Positions 17,734 through 26,021 of a stretch of DNA of 64,000 bases are shown one piece after another. Source of the DNA: Deltaproteobacteria bacterium RIFCSPHIGHO2_01_FULL_43_49 (GTDB taxonomy: Bacteria > UBA10199 > SPLOWO2-01-44-7); the NCBI GenBank assembly GCA_001798075.1, contig MGRG01000007.1:34527-98526 (forward strand), read 5' to 3'. Below the pieces are notes generated by a model, which was not told where the DNA came from, did no database searches, and worked only from the letters and a program-made list of their open reading frames with translations. Position 1 is the first letter of the stretch. Each line of letters opens with the position of its first letter. The position numbers were made by a program, and so were the translations under genes.

Positions 17734-19853
17734 ATCAGTGCAAACAAACCGGTTGCTTTCAGGTCTTCCACAACCTCTCTTGTTCTTGACGGTGAGGAAC
17801 TATATCCCACAATCTCAAAGGGAAAAGGCCCATTTGATTTCTTCACTTCCACTTTTGAATAGAGACGTCCTTTTTTGGCGGCTTCGGCAGGCGAGAGGGC
17901 ATCAAAACCGGCCAGATCATAAACACTCGATTTGCTGAAGATGAGGACGAAATGGTGCATTTCATTTCTCAAGGCATCCAGTTCATCTCGGGTCATTGTT
18001 CGCAGGGCTTCTCTCGATTTGAATCGATGCCGCTTGTTGATCCCTCTTGGAGCAGGCTGTTGCGCAAAAGCGCGAAGCTCCGATTTAATAATGAATTGTT
18101 CTGATTTTTCAAGAAGCTCGAGGGCACCTCTCCAATTCCAACCCATCCCCTTCTGGACGACAAAACGCTCATTCTCTCCCTCTGTAACAACATCGACAGA
18201 AAGGCTGAAACGTCCACCCAGCGACTTCTCCGAGAGTTCACTCGCCAAAACATTAAAACCATCCACTTTTTCTCCCTTGAATGAGCCGACGAAAACAAAA
18301 TGTTTTTTACCCCGGCTCAACTCTACAATTTTGTCTTTTTTTATCGTCGCCAAATCCTGTTTTGTTTTGATACCAGTCCCCCTGCTTCTTCTGCTCCAAT
18401 AAGAAACAGTAAGCAGAGGATCTATTAACACTAGTCCCGACCGAGCCATTGTTTGGATAACCGAATAGGCACGAAGACCTTTGATGCGTACGGCGTCAAA
18501 AACAATCTTTCCATTTTGCAAAATTTTCCTGGCAATGGTGATGCTAAAACGATTTTGCGAATTTTTGACCGCCTGATCTGGACGAATCACCTCAAGGCGA
18601 TATATATCTCTGAAATAGTCTCGTGATCCCTCCAAAACGAATTCCTCTGCTTCCCCAGCCAGAATTTCCAAGGCTTGCTGGGTCAATTTTGCAAAATCTT
18701 CCTCTTTTCTGATACCCCCCAAAATTGTTTTTCTCAACACGGGAGTTTTAAATCCAGCTCGGACGGCAATGCGATAAAGATCTTCAAGTTGAAACAAGGA
18801 AGAGAGCATTTTTGTCAAAACCTTGACTCTTCTGGCCGGTTCCAGAGACAAAAGAGCAGAAAACTCTTCCTTTTCAAGATAGGGCTTTAAATAGAAAGCC
18901 CATTTCAATAAAGCTGGAGAGGATATTTGCTGGATACGAGCTCCCTTAACACCATAAATTACTCCAATCTCGTCCATGGTAAATCGAGCACGCAAAAGAA
19001 GAACCTCCTTTTCTATCGTTGAGAAAGCGGAGTCGGTTAGAAAGTCGTAGAGAGCAGTCGCAATCGCGAGAAATACTTGATTTTCATTATCAGTCGTATT
19101 GATACCGATTCGATCCCAGATGGAGAAATCGGCATCAGCGTGGGGTGATTCTTTAAAAGGAACAAGATTACGGCGCTCAATTTCCTCTACTCGGGCGCGC
19201 CATCTTGTTTCCATCGGGTCTTTTTCCAAACCGTTTTTTTCTGCTCTCAAATGCTGTTGTAAAAGGGGGTGTTCTGTTGCCAATGCACGCTCCAAAAATG
19301 CTCTGAAATAACCCCTCCGAAAACCATAATGAACCGGACTGCTTTTTTCAGGTTTCCATTTCCGTTTTTTCAAAAATAAAGGAAAAGAAGAACGGGCTTT
19401 TTCCAAAACTTCTTCAAAATCCAGATCAACACCTCTGTTCTTCCATTTTGCCACCACTTGCCACGCCATATCCCGTATGTTTCCATCAACAAGCTCGACC
19501 AAAGTCGAGGCTGTAGATTGCGGCGGCACAACCCCAGCCTTTAGCATTGCAAGCTCCACATCCCCCATGGCCATGACCTGCAAAGCCGCTTCCTTTATCA
19601 GTTCCGATCTGCTTTTTTCGGGTTCTGCTCTTGCAATGAAAGGGATGACCGGTCTTTTTGCAAACCGTCGCAACCCAACAGGTTGTGAAACGGGAATGTT
19701 CGCCAGTTTTCTTGCGACAACCGGGTCCGGAATGTCGACGGGTGGACCATTATTCTCCGGGGTAACTTCTGAAAGAAAACCATCAGCCAAAGCCTCAAGA
19801 GCTGTATTACCGACCACAACTCGCAAGGCAGTATTCACTACAAAAACGCTCAT
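17730..19853 (-). CDS. Unknown 707-aa protein with a sigma-70 region-4-like helix-turn-helix
   Basis: I chose the ATG at 19853 because the next upstream ATG lies inside the promoter -10 region. The leader MSVFVVNTALRVVVG resembles the leaders of other genes in this island. Residues about 277-322 (EKEVLLLRARFTMDEIG, IYGVKGARIQQISSPALLKW) match the pattern of sigma-70 region 4: an acidic/Leu helix, a 'DEIG..yGV..RIQQI' helix-turn-helix, then AL.K. The remainder is unassigned, rich in charged helices, with an alpha/beta segment from about 430. A DNA-binding or RNA-polymerase-contacting regulator is one reading; a host-directed mimic is another. Its own gene carries the sigma-28-like promoter. 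Confidence 0.7.
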   Translation of the reverse strand: MSVFVVNTALRVVVGNTALEALADGFLSEVTPENNGPPVDIPDPVVARKLANIPVSQPVGLRRFAKRPVIPFIARAEPEKSRSELIKEAALQVMAMGDVELAMLKAGVVPPQSTASTLVELVDGNIRDMAWQVVAKWKNRGVDLDFEEVLEKARSSFPLFLKKRKWKPEKSSPVHYGFRRGYFRAFLERALATEHPLLQQHLRAEKNGLEKDPMETRWRARVEEIERRNLVPFKESPHADADFSIWDRIGINTTDNENQVFLAIATALYDFLTDSAFSTIEKEVLLLRARFTMDEIGVIYGVKGARIQQISSPALLKWAFYLKPYLEKEEFSALLSLEPARRVKVLTKMLSSLFQLEDLYRIAVRAGFKTPVLRKTILGGIRKEEDFAKLTQQALEILAGEAEEFVLEGSRDYFRDIYRLEVIRPDQAVKNSQNRFSITIARKILQNGKIVFDAVRIKGLRAYSVIQTMARSGLVLIDPLLTVSYWSRRSRGTGIKTKQDLATIKKDKIVELSRGKKHFVFVGSFKGEKVDGFNVLASELSEKSLGGRFSLSVDVVTEGENERFVVQKGMGWNWRGALELLEKSEQFIIKSELRAFAQQPAPRGINKRHRFKSREALRTMTRDELDALRNEMHHFVLIFSKSSVYDLAGFDALSPAEAAKKGRLYSKVEVKKSNGPFPFEIVGYSSSPSRTREVVEDLKATGLFALI

Positions 19854-19860
19854 GGTTTCA

Positions 19861-19887
19861 TTATCGACAATCTCCAAAAAAAGTTGT
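19861..19887 (-). promoter_or_regulatory. Sigma-28-like promoter before the sigma4-like gene
   Basis: The minus strand reads ACAACTTT, 11 bases, GTCGATAA. Each box is one base from the best site. The -10 box ends only about 8 bases before the chosen ATG, so the message would have little or no leader. Confidence 0.6.
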
Positions 19888-19953
19888 GTCTTTAAAATGA
19901 CTGGTGGGATCAGCGTCTTCCGGATAAATTGAAGGAAAAGAAATACTACCTAC

Positions 19954-20802
19954 CTAAAAAAACATCTCTTTAAAAAGGACTAAGCTGCCGACGATCCAAC
20001 AGTAATAAGCAAAATAGGGAAATTTGTTTTGGACCATCAGCTTGAACATAATGCCGACACAGACATAGCCTGCCACAGCAGCAGTCACGGTGCCACAAAT
20101 TGCTGACATGAGAAGATCCCACTCAAGATATTGAAGATCGCTTAGTTCTAAACAAAAAGCGCTCGCTACAAGCAAGATTATCATTAAAAAAGAAAAACGA
20201 AAGGCGACCTCCGGCTTAAGTTTAACAAACAAACCACAAGCAATCGTTGTACCCGATCTGGAAATGCCAGGCAAAATCGAAAAAATCTGGGCAAGGCCGA
20301 TTAGCAAAGCCTGTTTTGCATTCATTTGGGCAAAGCCAAGTGTATTGCCCTGGATTTTTTTTGTCGTGTAAATTACCATACCGGTCACCATCAAAAGAAG
20401 GGAAACCATCATCGTATCGGAAAAAAGATCTTCAAAAAACTGATGAAACATCGCCCCCACAAACGCGGCGGGAAGAATGCCTAAAATTATTAGAGGCCCC
20501 ACCTTTTTTGCTGTTTTTTCTTCAAAAAAGCTGGGTGGATTTTTGGCACGGAGTTTTTCGCGCAGTGGCTTGATCCAAATGCCAAAGAGCCAAGCCAAGT
20601 CCCATCGAAAATAGTAGATGGCGGCCATCAATGTGCCGAAATGCAAAAAAATATCAAAAGCGGCCAAAGTGCGGGCTGGCTCTCGGACCCCCAAATAGTT
20701 TTGCGCGATGACGAGATGAGCAGAACTGGAGACGGGAAAAAATTCAGTGGCTCCTTGAATCAACCCTAAAATAATCCCCTTATACCAGGGAAGCGTATTC
20801 AT
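19954..20802 (-). CDS. uppP: Undecaprenyl-diphosphate phosphatase UppP/BacA, copy 1 (282 aa)
   Basis: This integral membrane enzyme removes one phosphate from undecaprenyl diphosphate, recycling the lipid carrier for peptidoglycan and other surface polymers. The two family motifs are intact: GATEFFPVSSSAHL near the N-terminus and PGISRSGTT in the middle. About eight hydrophobic helices are visible, and the length is normal. A second, distinct UppP is encoded at 56934-57728; the two are only distantly alike. The gene lies just after the sigma4-like gene on the same strand but is probably not part of that regulon. Confidence 0.93.
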   Translation of the reverse strand: MNTLPWYKGIILGLIQGATEFFPVSSSAHLVIAQNYLGVREPARTLAAFDIFLHFGTLMAAIYYFRWDLAWLFGIWIKPLREKLRAKNPPSFFEEKTAKKVGPLIILGILPAAFVGAMFHQFFEDLFSDTMMVSLLLMVTGMVIYTTKKIQGNTLGFAQMNAKQALLIGLAQIFSILPGISRSGTTIACGLFVKLKPEVAFRFSFLMIILLVASAFCLELSDLQYLEWDLLMSAICGTVTAAVAGYVCVGIMFKLMVQNKFPYFAYYCWIVGSLVLFKEMFF

Positions 20803-20850
20803 TGAATCGTTGATTTAGGGAATGGGTTGTGGAATGTCAAATTGAGAAAA

Positions 20851-20922
20851 GGGCGTTTAGCTCAGCGGTAGAGCACCTCGTTTACACCGAGGGGGTCGGA
20901 GGTTCGAAACCTTCAACGCCCA
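20851..20922 (+). tRNA. tRNA-Val (anticodon TAC)
   Basis: The 72-base cloverleaf has a GGGCGTT/AACGCCC acceptor stem and an anticodon arm CCTCG-TTTACAC-CGAGG with anticodon TAC. The T-arm is GGAGGTTCGAAACCTTC. CCA is not encoded. Confidence 0.95.
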
Positions 20923-20975
20923 CACTGTACCTATCGGTCAGGATGGACAGCTTCTCTCAAAGAAAAAACAATCTC

Positions 20976-21827
20976 TTAATTTCCTCCCAAGATGAGGGGG
21001 AGGCCGTCTTTGCCGCTGCCAATCACCACCACCTTGCTGTTTTCACTTTTTGCAAGTTGACTGGTCGTTTCAATCCCTTTCCAGGTGAGATAGGCGGGGG
21101 TTAACCCGGAGGCAACGGTCCGTTGAAAATCGGCGATGCCTCTGGCCTCCACCCTTTTTCTCTCCGCTTCTTGTTCCTCTCTTTGCAATACAAATTTCAT
21201 CTGTTCGGCTTGTTGTTCGGCCTCCAACTTTTTCTCAATGGCCGTGGCCAAAATGGCGGGAAGGGTGGCACTGCGCAACAACACTTTTTCAACACGAATG
21301 CCTCTTGTTTCCAAAAGGGGCTTGAGTTGGTCAAGCATTTCGTTGGCAATCACCTCACGCCCGGAGGTATAAAGTGACTTGGCCTCATAACCAGAGGTAA
21401 CTCCCCGCACAATCGAACGAAGCTGGGGTATCACCACGACATTGCGGTAATTGGATCCTATTGTCTTGTACACATCGGCCGCTTTTGCGGGATCGAGGCT
21501 GGAAAGAAGGGTCACATCCAGACTGACCGTCAACCCCTCCTTGGAAGGAACATTGGTCTCTTCACTGACTTCCTGTGTGCGGATATCCATGTTGTGGATT
21601 TTAAGGAGTGGATTGATAATGTGAAACCCGGCCGGTAATGTCTCGTCATAAACTCTGCCAAAGAAATCTTTCACGCCCACATAGCCTGCTGGAATGGTCA
21701 CCACAGCTTTCAACAAGAGTAAAATCAGGAGGAATATCCCGATCCCATACAGAAATGGTCTTCCTTGAAATGATGCCATGAATTCTTTTCCCTTTCTTTT
21801 CATTTCGATAAATTCGTCGTTCTCCAT
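20976..21827 (-). CDS. SPFH/prohibitin-family membrane protein (283 aa)
   Basis: The start is the ATG at 21827, preceded by GGGAGGG; an earlier in-frame TTG at 21860 lacks support. One N-terminal membrane helix (about residues 24-46) is followed by an SPFH domain (VTIPAGYVGVKDFFGRVYD through about 215), then a charged coiled-coil helix rich in Glu/Ala/Arg (about 195-235) and a short C-terminal tail. Prohibitin-like proteins form rings on the inner membrane that guard or scaffold membrane proteases such as FtsH. It is transcribed divergently from the SDR gene. Confidence 0.88.
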   Translation of the reverse strand: MENDEFIEMKRKGKEFMASFQGRPFLYGIGIFLLILLLLKAVVTIPAGYVGVKDFFGRVYDETLPAGFHIINPLLKIHNMDIRTQEVSEETNVPSKEGLTVSLDVTLLSSLDPAKAADVYKTIGSNYRNVVVIPQLRSIVRGVTSGYEAKSLYTSGREVIANEMLDQLKPLLETRGIRVEKVLLRSATLPAILATAIEKKLEAEQQAEQMKFVLQREEQEAERKRVEARGIADFQRTVASGLTPAYLTWKGIETTSQLAKSENSKVVVIGSGKDGLPLILGGN

Positions 21828-21953
21828 AAATGTTCCCTCCCTTTCGCTCTTTGAGAACAACTATGGCGCTCTTTGTCAACTCTATAGCCTATAACGAAAA
21901 ATTTCTCTTTTCTTGAACCCAGTTCGAATCTTGCGGTATAAGGTCCACAACCA

Positions 21954-22775
21954 ATGGTCTCTCTCAAAGGAAAAACAATCATCATCACAGGAGCCAGTCG
22001 GGGAATTGGTCGAGCAATTGCTTTGAAGTGTGCACGCGATGGCGCCAACCTTGTCGTGGCCGGAAAAACAAAAGAGCCTCATCCAAAACTGACAGGGACG
22101 ATTGATAGTGTTGCCAAAGAAGTGGAGGCGGCCGGAGGGAAAGCCTTCCCCGTTCAAGTCGATGTTCGGGAGGAATCGCAAGTTAAAGCAATGGTTGAGA
22201 AAACGGTTCAAACTTTTGGATGTATAGATATTTTGGTCAACAATGCCGGAGCCATCAGTCTAACAGCTACCGAAGATACTCCGATGAAACGCTATGATCT
22301 GATGCAAGACATTAATACACGTGCCACTTTTCTTTGCAGCCAAGCAGTGTTACCCCATCTCAAAAAATCCAAAAACCCGCATATTTTAAATCTATCACCG
22401 CCGATTAATTTGGATCCAAAGTGGTTGAAAAATCATTTGGCCTACACACTTTCAAAATATGGGATGACAATGTGCACGCTGGGGATGGCGGCGGAGTTTA
22501 AAGAATATGGTATTGCTGTCAATTCATTGTGGCCAAAGACACTGATTGCCACAGCAGCAATTGATATGTTGCTGGGTGAAGATGGGAAAAAGAAATGTCG
22601 CACTCCTGAAATCATGGCTGACGCCGCTTATGCCATCATCACAACCGATAGTCGCAAACTAACCGGACAAACGTTAATTGATGAAGATTTTTTGCGAAGT
22701 CGTGGTGTGAAAAATTTTGATCATTATTCCTTCGATCCAAACTCAAATCTTCTGCCAGATCTTTTTGTTGAATAA
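21954..22775 (+). CDS. Short-chain dehydrogenase/reductase, HSDL2-like (273 aa)
   Basis: The Rossmann fold carries TGASRGIG (cofactor-binding glycines, residues about 13-20), NNAG, a catalytic Ser in LNLSPPI, and Y-x-x-x-K in AYTLSKYGM. The KTKEPHPKLTGTI stretch after the second strand is typical of the HSDL2-like branch, whose natural substrates are lipids or fatty-acid derivatives in eukaryotes and unknown in bacteria. It uses NAD(P)H for a carbonyl or hydroxyl redox step. The usual C-terminal SCP2 lipid-binding domain of the animal protein is absent. It stands alone, divergent from the SPFH gene. Confidence 0.87.
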   Translation: MVSLKGKTIIITGASRGIGRAIALKCARDGANLVVAGKTKEPHPKLTGTIDSVAKEVEAAGGKAFPVQVDVREESQVKAMVEKTVQTFGCIDILVNNAGAISLTATEDTPMKRYDLMQDINTRATFLCSQAVLPHLKKSKNPHILNLSPPINLDPKWLKNHLAYTLSKYGMTMCTLGMAAEFKEYGIAVNSLWPKTLIATAAIDMLLGEDGKKKCRTPEIMADAAYAIITTDSRKLTGQTLIDEDFLRSRGVKNFDHYSFDPNSNLLPDLFVE

Positions 22776-22797
22776 AGAAATTGACCATATCGTTCCT

Positions 22798-24561
22798 TTA
22801 AACACTCCTCTCACGCCTGAGAAGATCATCAAGCACCCTACGGTCGATCGTCTTCTCTCTCCGCGCAAGAAAGTCTTCCACCAGGAAATCGTACTTCTCC
22901 GACATGAAGTCCACGAGGGCCTGCATGAAGCTTGTCTTCCAAGTGCGAGCCTGTTCGTGCCATCGTAACAAAATCGTCTCAAGCCGTTTCACAAGATCGT
23001 CCGTGAGGGGGATCAAGTCTTCCGCACGGCTTAACTTGCCTACTCGTAGAACGGGGTGAGATCCATTCTCGTCACAAGCCAGCTGATAAGTAATCTCGTA
23101 GCGATCGCTTCCGTTCCATACTGTTAGCTTGTCGTGCCGTGAAGATCCTAAGACACCACGAGCACGAGATTCAACAATCGCGTTCCCTGTTATATCCTCG
23201 ACACTCCCGACCGACTCAATAGAGCATCCGCTCAAACAATTTCCGGTGATCTTTGTTCTGATTTCACCGATTCTATTGCCCTTGTCGGCATTGACCTGTA
23301 CGACATTTTCAAGTCCCTTCACTCTCAGTGCGACTCCCTGATAACAACCTATTCCATTCTTGTCCTCTACACGCGCCTCAAATCGTCCGCTGATATTGCG
23401 ACCGGCCCGCTTCCAAAGACCAGACATCTTTAAGGGTGATTCGTAATCCGTAACCAGTCGCCTCACATCGTCAAAGAGATCCAGACGTGGCGGAGCATCA
23501 AAAGTTACAGGTCTGTACATTATCTCATTGCAATTACCTTTTTCCGCAACTGTCAGAATACCAAAATTGCCGGCGGCTCTCCTGAGATTAATCCCCGACA
23601 GGGACACGGAAACGATCCATCCCTTCTGCCGCATTCTTGCGAAAACATCTTCCCTCCCCTTCGGCAAGGCTGTCTTCACTGTTGTTGGTCGATTGAGATA
23701 AAATAAGAAGAGGGCATACACATCCTCAATGGTAAAATCTCCATCCTGGTAATCCAGGGGGTCGGAGCCTGAATAAAGCATGAGTTCGTCAAGCCCATTG
23801 CTTCTGCTATCGCTTCTCGTATGAGCGGCCAACCTGTGATTTTTCACGAGATAAATCAGGTCCTGAAACGGGATTTGGCCAGTGACTCCGTAAGGAACGT
23901 CATAACCGCAGAACCGGCACCCTACCGAACAACCTTCTGTCAACTCGATGGCAACCACATTAGCAAGGATCTCCTCCCTCTGTTCTTTGGTGAAACCCTT
24001 AAGCATCTCGGGAGGTTGAGCGGCGATCTTGCGCGAGTAGATTCCTTCAACCACCCGCTCAATTTGTTCCAATAGAGTCGCATAAGTTTTTCTGGCAGCT
24101 TGTAGCTTTTCTGCGTCTTTCCAAGACTTCCAGTTCAGACCCAACAATTCACTGCGACAATAGGACAAGTGGCGACAGAGGGAGATTGGTGGATCTTCCA
24201 TGATTCCTATTCTCGCAACGATATTTCCCAATTTCTTTCGCTCCCCATCTGAGCTGCGCAATCGCCTGGCATCGACTCCTTCCAATTCTTTCGTGATGCG
24301 GTCAATTTCATGGCTCGCAATTTTTCCGGCGGCGACATTTAAATCCACTTTCAAGACAGGATCGGCTTTGCCTGAAATGGTCGCCAAACTGAAACTATCC
24401 GAGAAACCACGAAACGGCGATTCCATTTCAGCAGGACTCGCAGGCGCTTCTTGCGACACTGGCGGAACTAAGGAATCTAATGGTGTTGTGTCAATCGCCG
24501 CGAGACCTACCTCTGTGACACCGGCACCTGCCACAGCAAATTGAAGGGTTGCGTTAGACAT
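22798..24561 (-). CDS. Radical SAM domain protein with secretion-like leader (587 aa)
   Basis: The start chosen is the ATG at 24561; an ATG at 24588 lies in the -10 region of a weak sigma-28-like promoter. After a small-residue leader (MSNATLQFAVAGAG) and a helical region, Cys211, Cys215 and Cys218 form the CX3CX2C motif (EGCSVGCRFCGYD) that binds the 4Fe-4S cluster and S-adenosylmethionine. A beta-rich tail from about 380 holds further cysteines (Cys in GIGCYQGV and CLSGCSIE), which could bind an auxiliary cluster. Radical SAM enzymes make 5'-deoxyadenosyl radicals for many reactions; the substrate here is unknown. An iron-sulfur enzyme under this promoter type is odd if it is secreted, so a cytoplasmic modifier of a substrate is more likely. 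Confidence 0.78.
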   Translation of the reverse strand: MSNATLQFAVAGAGVTEVGLAAIDTTPLDSLVPPVSQEAPASPAEMESPFRGFSDSFSLATISGKADPVLKVDLNVAAGKIASHEIDRITKELEGVDARRLRSSDGERKKLGNIVARIGIMEDPPISLCRHLSYCRSELLGLNWKSWKDAEKLQAARKTYATLLEQIERVVEGIYSRKIAAQPPEMLKGFTKEQREEILANVVAIELTEGCSVGCRFCGYDVPYGVTGQIPFQDLIYLVKNHRLAAHTRSDSRSNGLDELMLYSGSDPLDYQDGDFTIEDVYALFLFYLNRPTTVKTALPKGREDVFARMRQKGWIVSVSLSGINLRRAAGNFGILTVAEKGNCNEIMYRPVTFDAPPRLDLFDDVRRLVTDYESPLKMSGLWKRAGRNISGRFEARVEDKNGIGCYQGVALRVKGLENVVQVNADKGNRIGEIRTKITGNCLSGCSIESVGSVEDITGNAIVESRARGVLGSSRHDKLTVWNGSDRYEITYQLACDENGSHPVLRVGKLSRAEDLIPLTDDLVKRLETILLRWHEQARTWKTSFMQALVDFMSEKYDFLVEDFLARREKTIDRRVLDDLLRRERSV

Positions 24562-24578
24562 AAAAACACTCGTTATTG

Positions 24579-24606
24579 TTTTCGACAAAACATCTAAAAA
24601 TGTTGC
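24579..24606 (-). promoter_or_regulatory. Weak sigma-28-like promoter before the radical SAM gene
   Basis: GCAACATT and GTCGAAAA are separated by 12 rather than 11 bases on the minus strand. It resembles the other sites but is the least convincing of the six. Confidence 0.4.
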
Positions 24607-24710
24607 TTAAAAAGCAAACTATTTTAAAAAGCCGAACTATTTTTAACAGCTAACCCCTTGTTTTCTTTTAGCTTTATAGATCAGCTGGTGAAAAAAACAG
24701 GAACTTATTT

Positions 24711-24819
24711 CCTGAGAATTTGAAACACATGGGCCTCCTTTCGTAGGCGGTTGATAATGTCACTGTTATTAACACAGTCTCTTTTCCGATTGGAGGCCCA
24801 TGTGTTTCAAATTCTCAGG
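24711..24819. repeat. Perfect 28-base-pair inverted repeat with 53-base spacer
   Basis: The arms 24711-24738 and 24792-24819 are complementary at all 28 positions (outer end CCTGAGAATTTGAAACACAT). The spacer itself contains a small CTGTT/AACAG hairpin. There is no coding capacity and no obvious flanking target duplication. It may be a MITE-like remnant, a strong bidirectional terminator or a structured RNA. A second hairpin (24845-24870, AAGTCGCGCGACTT) follows. Confidence 0.75.
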
Positions 24820-24878
24820 ACGGATTTACTTCTTTTAAGGAGCCGGTGAAAAAGTCGCGCGACTTTCACACCAGCCCT

Positions 24879-25066
24879 TTTAAGGACCCTCTAAAAAATT
24901 TGCGTGAGCGAACTGTTTGAGAAAAGCGTCTCGGAGCCCATTTTCACAGACGGGAAATAAAGATAAAATGGGCGAGAGTCGAGCGGCTGTTTTGGGTTGT
25001 CCAAAAACGGACCGCGTCTTTTCGAAAATAGCGAGCGGAAGCGAATTTTTCAGAGGCTCCTTAAGA
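24879..25066 (-). repeat. Cloverleaf-type palindromic repeat, copy 4
   Basis: The outer stem pairs TTAAGGA-CCTCT-AAAAATT (from 24880) with its near complement ending at 25065. Inside are an arm with GCCCATTTT/AAAATGGGC, the linker GCGAGAGTCGAGCGG and an arm with TGTTTTGG/CCAAAAACG. It is homologous to the element at 49567-49744 in ends and linkers, but the arms differ. Its right edge contains the stop codon of the amidotransferase gene. Confidence 0.8.
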
Positions 25067-25909
25067 CTGTTGCATAAATGCTGTTAAGATATGATCGATG
25101 TGCCCGCTATCTTGCGGTTGACTCTTTAACGCCGCTTCAAAAAGTTCCCTTTCTCTTCCTTTTGTTTCCTCAACGACCCTTCTTAGGAAACGGTAGGCAA
25201 GATATTTTGTTACCTCCGGATGGGCCTGAATTCCCCAAATGTTTTTTCCTGGAATGCGAAAGGCGTGAATAGCTGTTCGCTTGCTGCAGGCCAGTGTCTC
25301 CGCGGAGGCGGGGAGAGAATAAATTTCATCGTCGTGAGCCACAAAGGCCGAAAAGAAAAAGCCAGCTGCCCCCAAGAGAGGATCATCCATTTTTACATGG
25401 ATCGACTCCCACCCCACTCTTAGCTCCCGCATACGCATCACCGCCCCGGGACCTGCCAAAACACGGGCCAGGAGTTGCGCCCCAAAACAACCTCCCAAAA
25501 TCGGCAATCCCTTTCCAATGGCTTCTTGAACCAAATTCTCCACATCAAAAAACCAGAGGGGTATGGACTGTTCATCGGCTACCGAAGAGGTGGAACCGGC
25601 CAATAAAAGATGGGTTGCCCCAACCAGCCGCAATCTATCCAAAGAGCCCCTCACGCTGACACTCTCAAAAGGAATTCTTAAACGCCTCAGATGAATAGCC
25701 CAATCTTCCGTCGGTGAGTAAACATCGGGTGGTTTTAATCCTTCTAAATCGAGAATCAGCAGTTTTTTTCCTGCAAATTCAAGAGAGGTCGTTTCCTCTT
25801 CAGACCCTTCCAAAACCACGTGATTGTTTAACCCATCTTGAGCGACGGCATTTACCCCTCTTTCTGCGGCCGTCAAGGAAGGAAACATGGTTGTCGATAA
25901 AACGCTCAT
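25061..25909 (-). CDS. Class I glutamine amidotransferase-like protein with extra N-terminal leader (282 aa)
   Basis: The GATase core runs from about residue 48 (KKLLILDLEG) to about 250. The nucleophile is Cys141 in LGGCFGAQLLA and the triad partners are His230 and Glu232 in QAHPEV, so glutaminase-type chemistry is possible. Free-standing relatives resemble GMP-synthase amidotransferase domains or gamma-glutamyl hydrolases of unknown substrate. The first 45 residues (MSVLSTTMFPSLTAAERG and on) are extra to the family and resemble the leaders of neighbouring island proteins. The ATG is preceded by AGGAG. No sigma-28-like site is visible upstream, so it may join the group by location and leader only. 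Confidence 0.82.
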   Translation of the reverse strand: MSVLSTTMFPSLTAAERGVNAVAQDGLNNHVVLEGSEEETTSLEFAGKKLLILDLEGLKPPDVYSPTEDWAIHLRRLRIPFESVSVRGSLDRLRLVGATHLLLAGSTSSVADEQSIPLWFFDVENLVQEAIGKGLPILGGCFGAQLLARVLAGPGAVMRMRELRVGWESIHVKMDDPLLGAAGFFFSAFVAHDDEIYSLPASAETLACSKRTAIHAFRIPGKNIWGIQAHPEVTKYLAYRFLRRVVEETKGRERELFEAALKSQPQDSGHIDHILTAFMQQS

Positions 25910-26021
25910 TTAAAAAATCTCCTGGAAATCAACTGGCCTCCAAGCCTTGAATTTGTGGGGTCTGCCAAAGTTAGATTCAAAAATCAAGAGGAAGTTTCCA
26001 GGACTCCCGTTGGTACCGAAA

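Noticed and set aside
25870..25885. A GTCGATAAA near the amidotransferase start as a sigma-28-like -10 box
   Set aside because: It lies on the wrong strand and inside the coding start, with no GCAACTTT at 11 bases.
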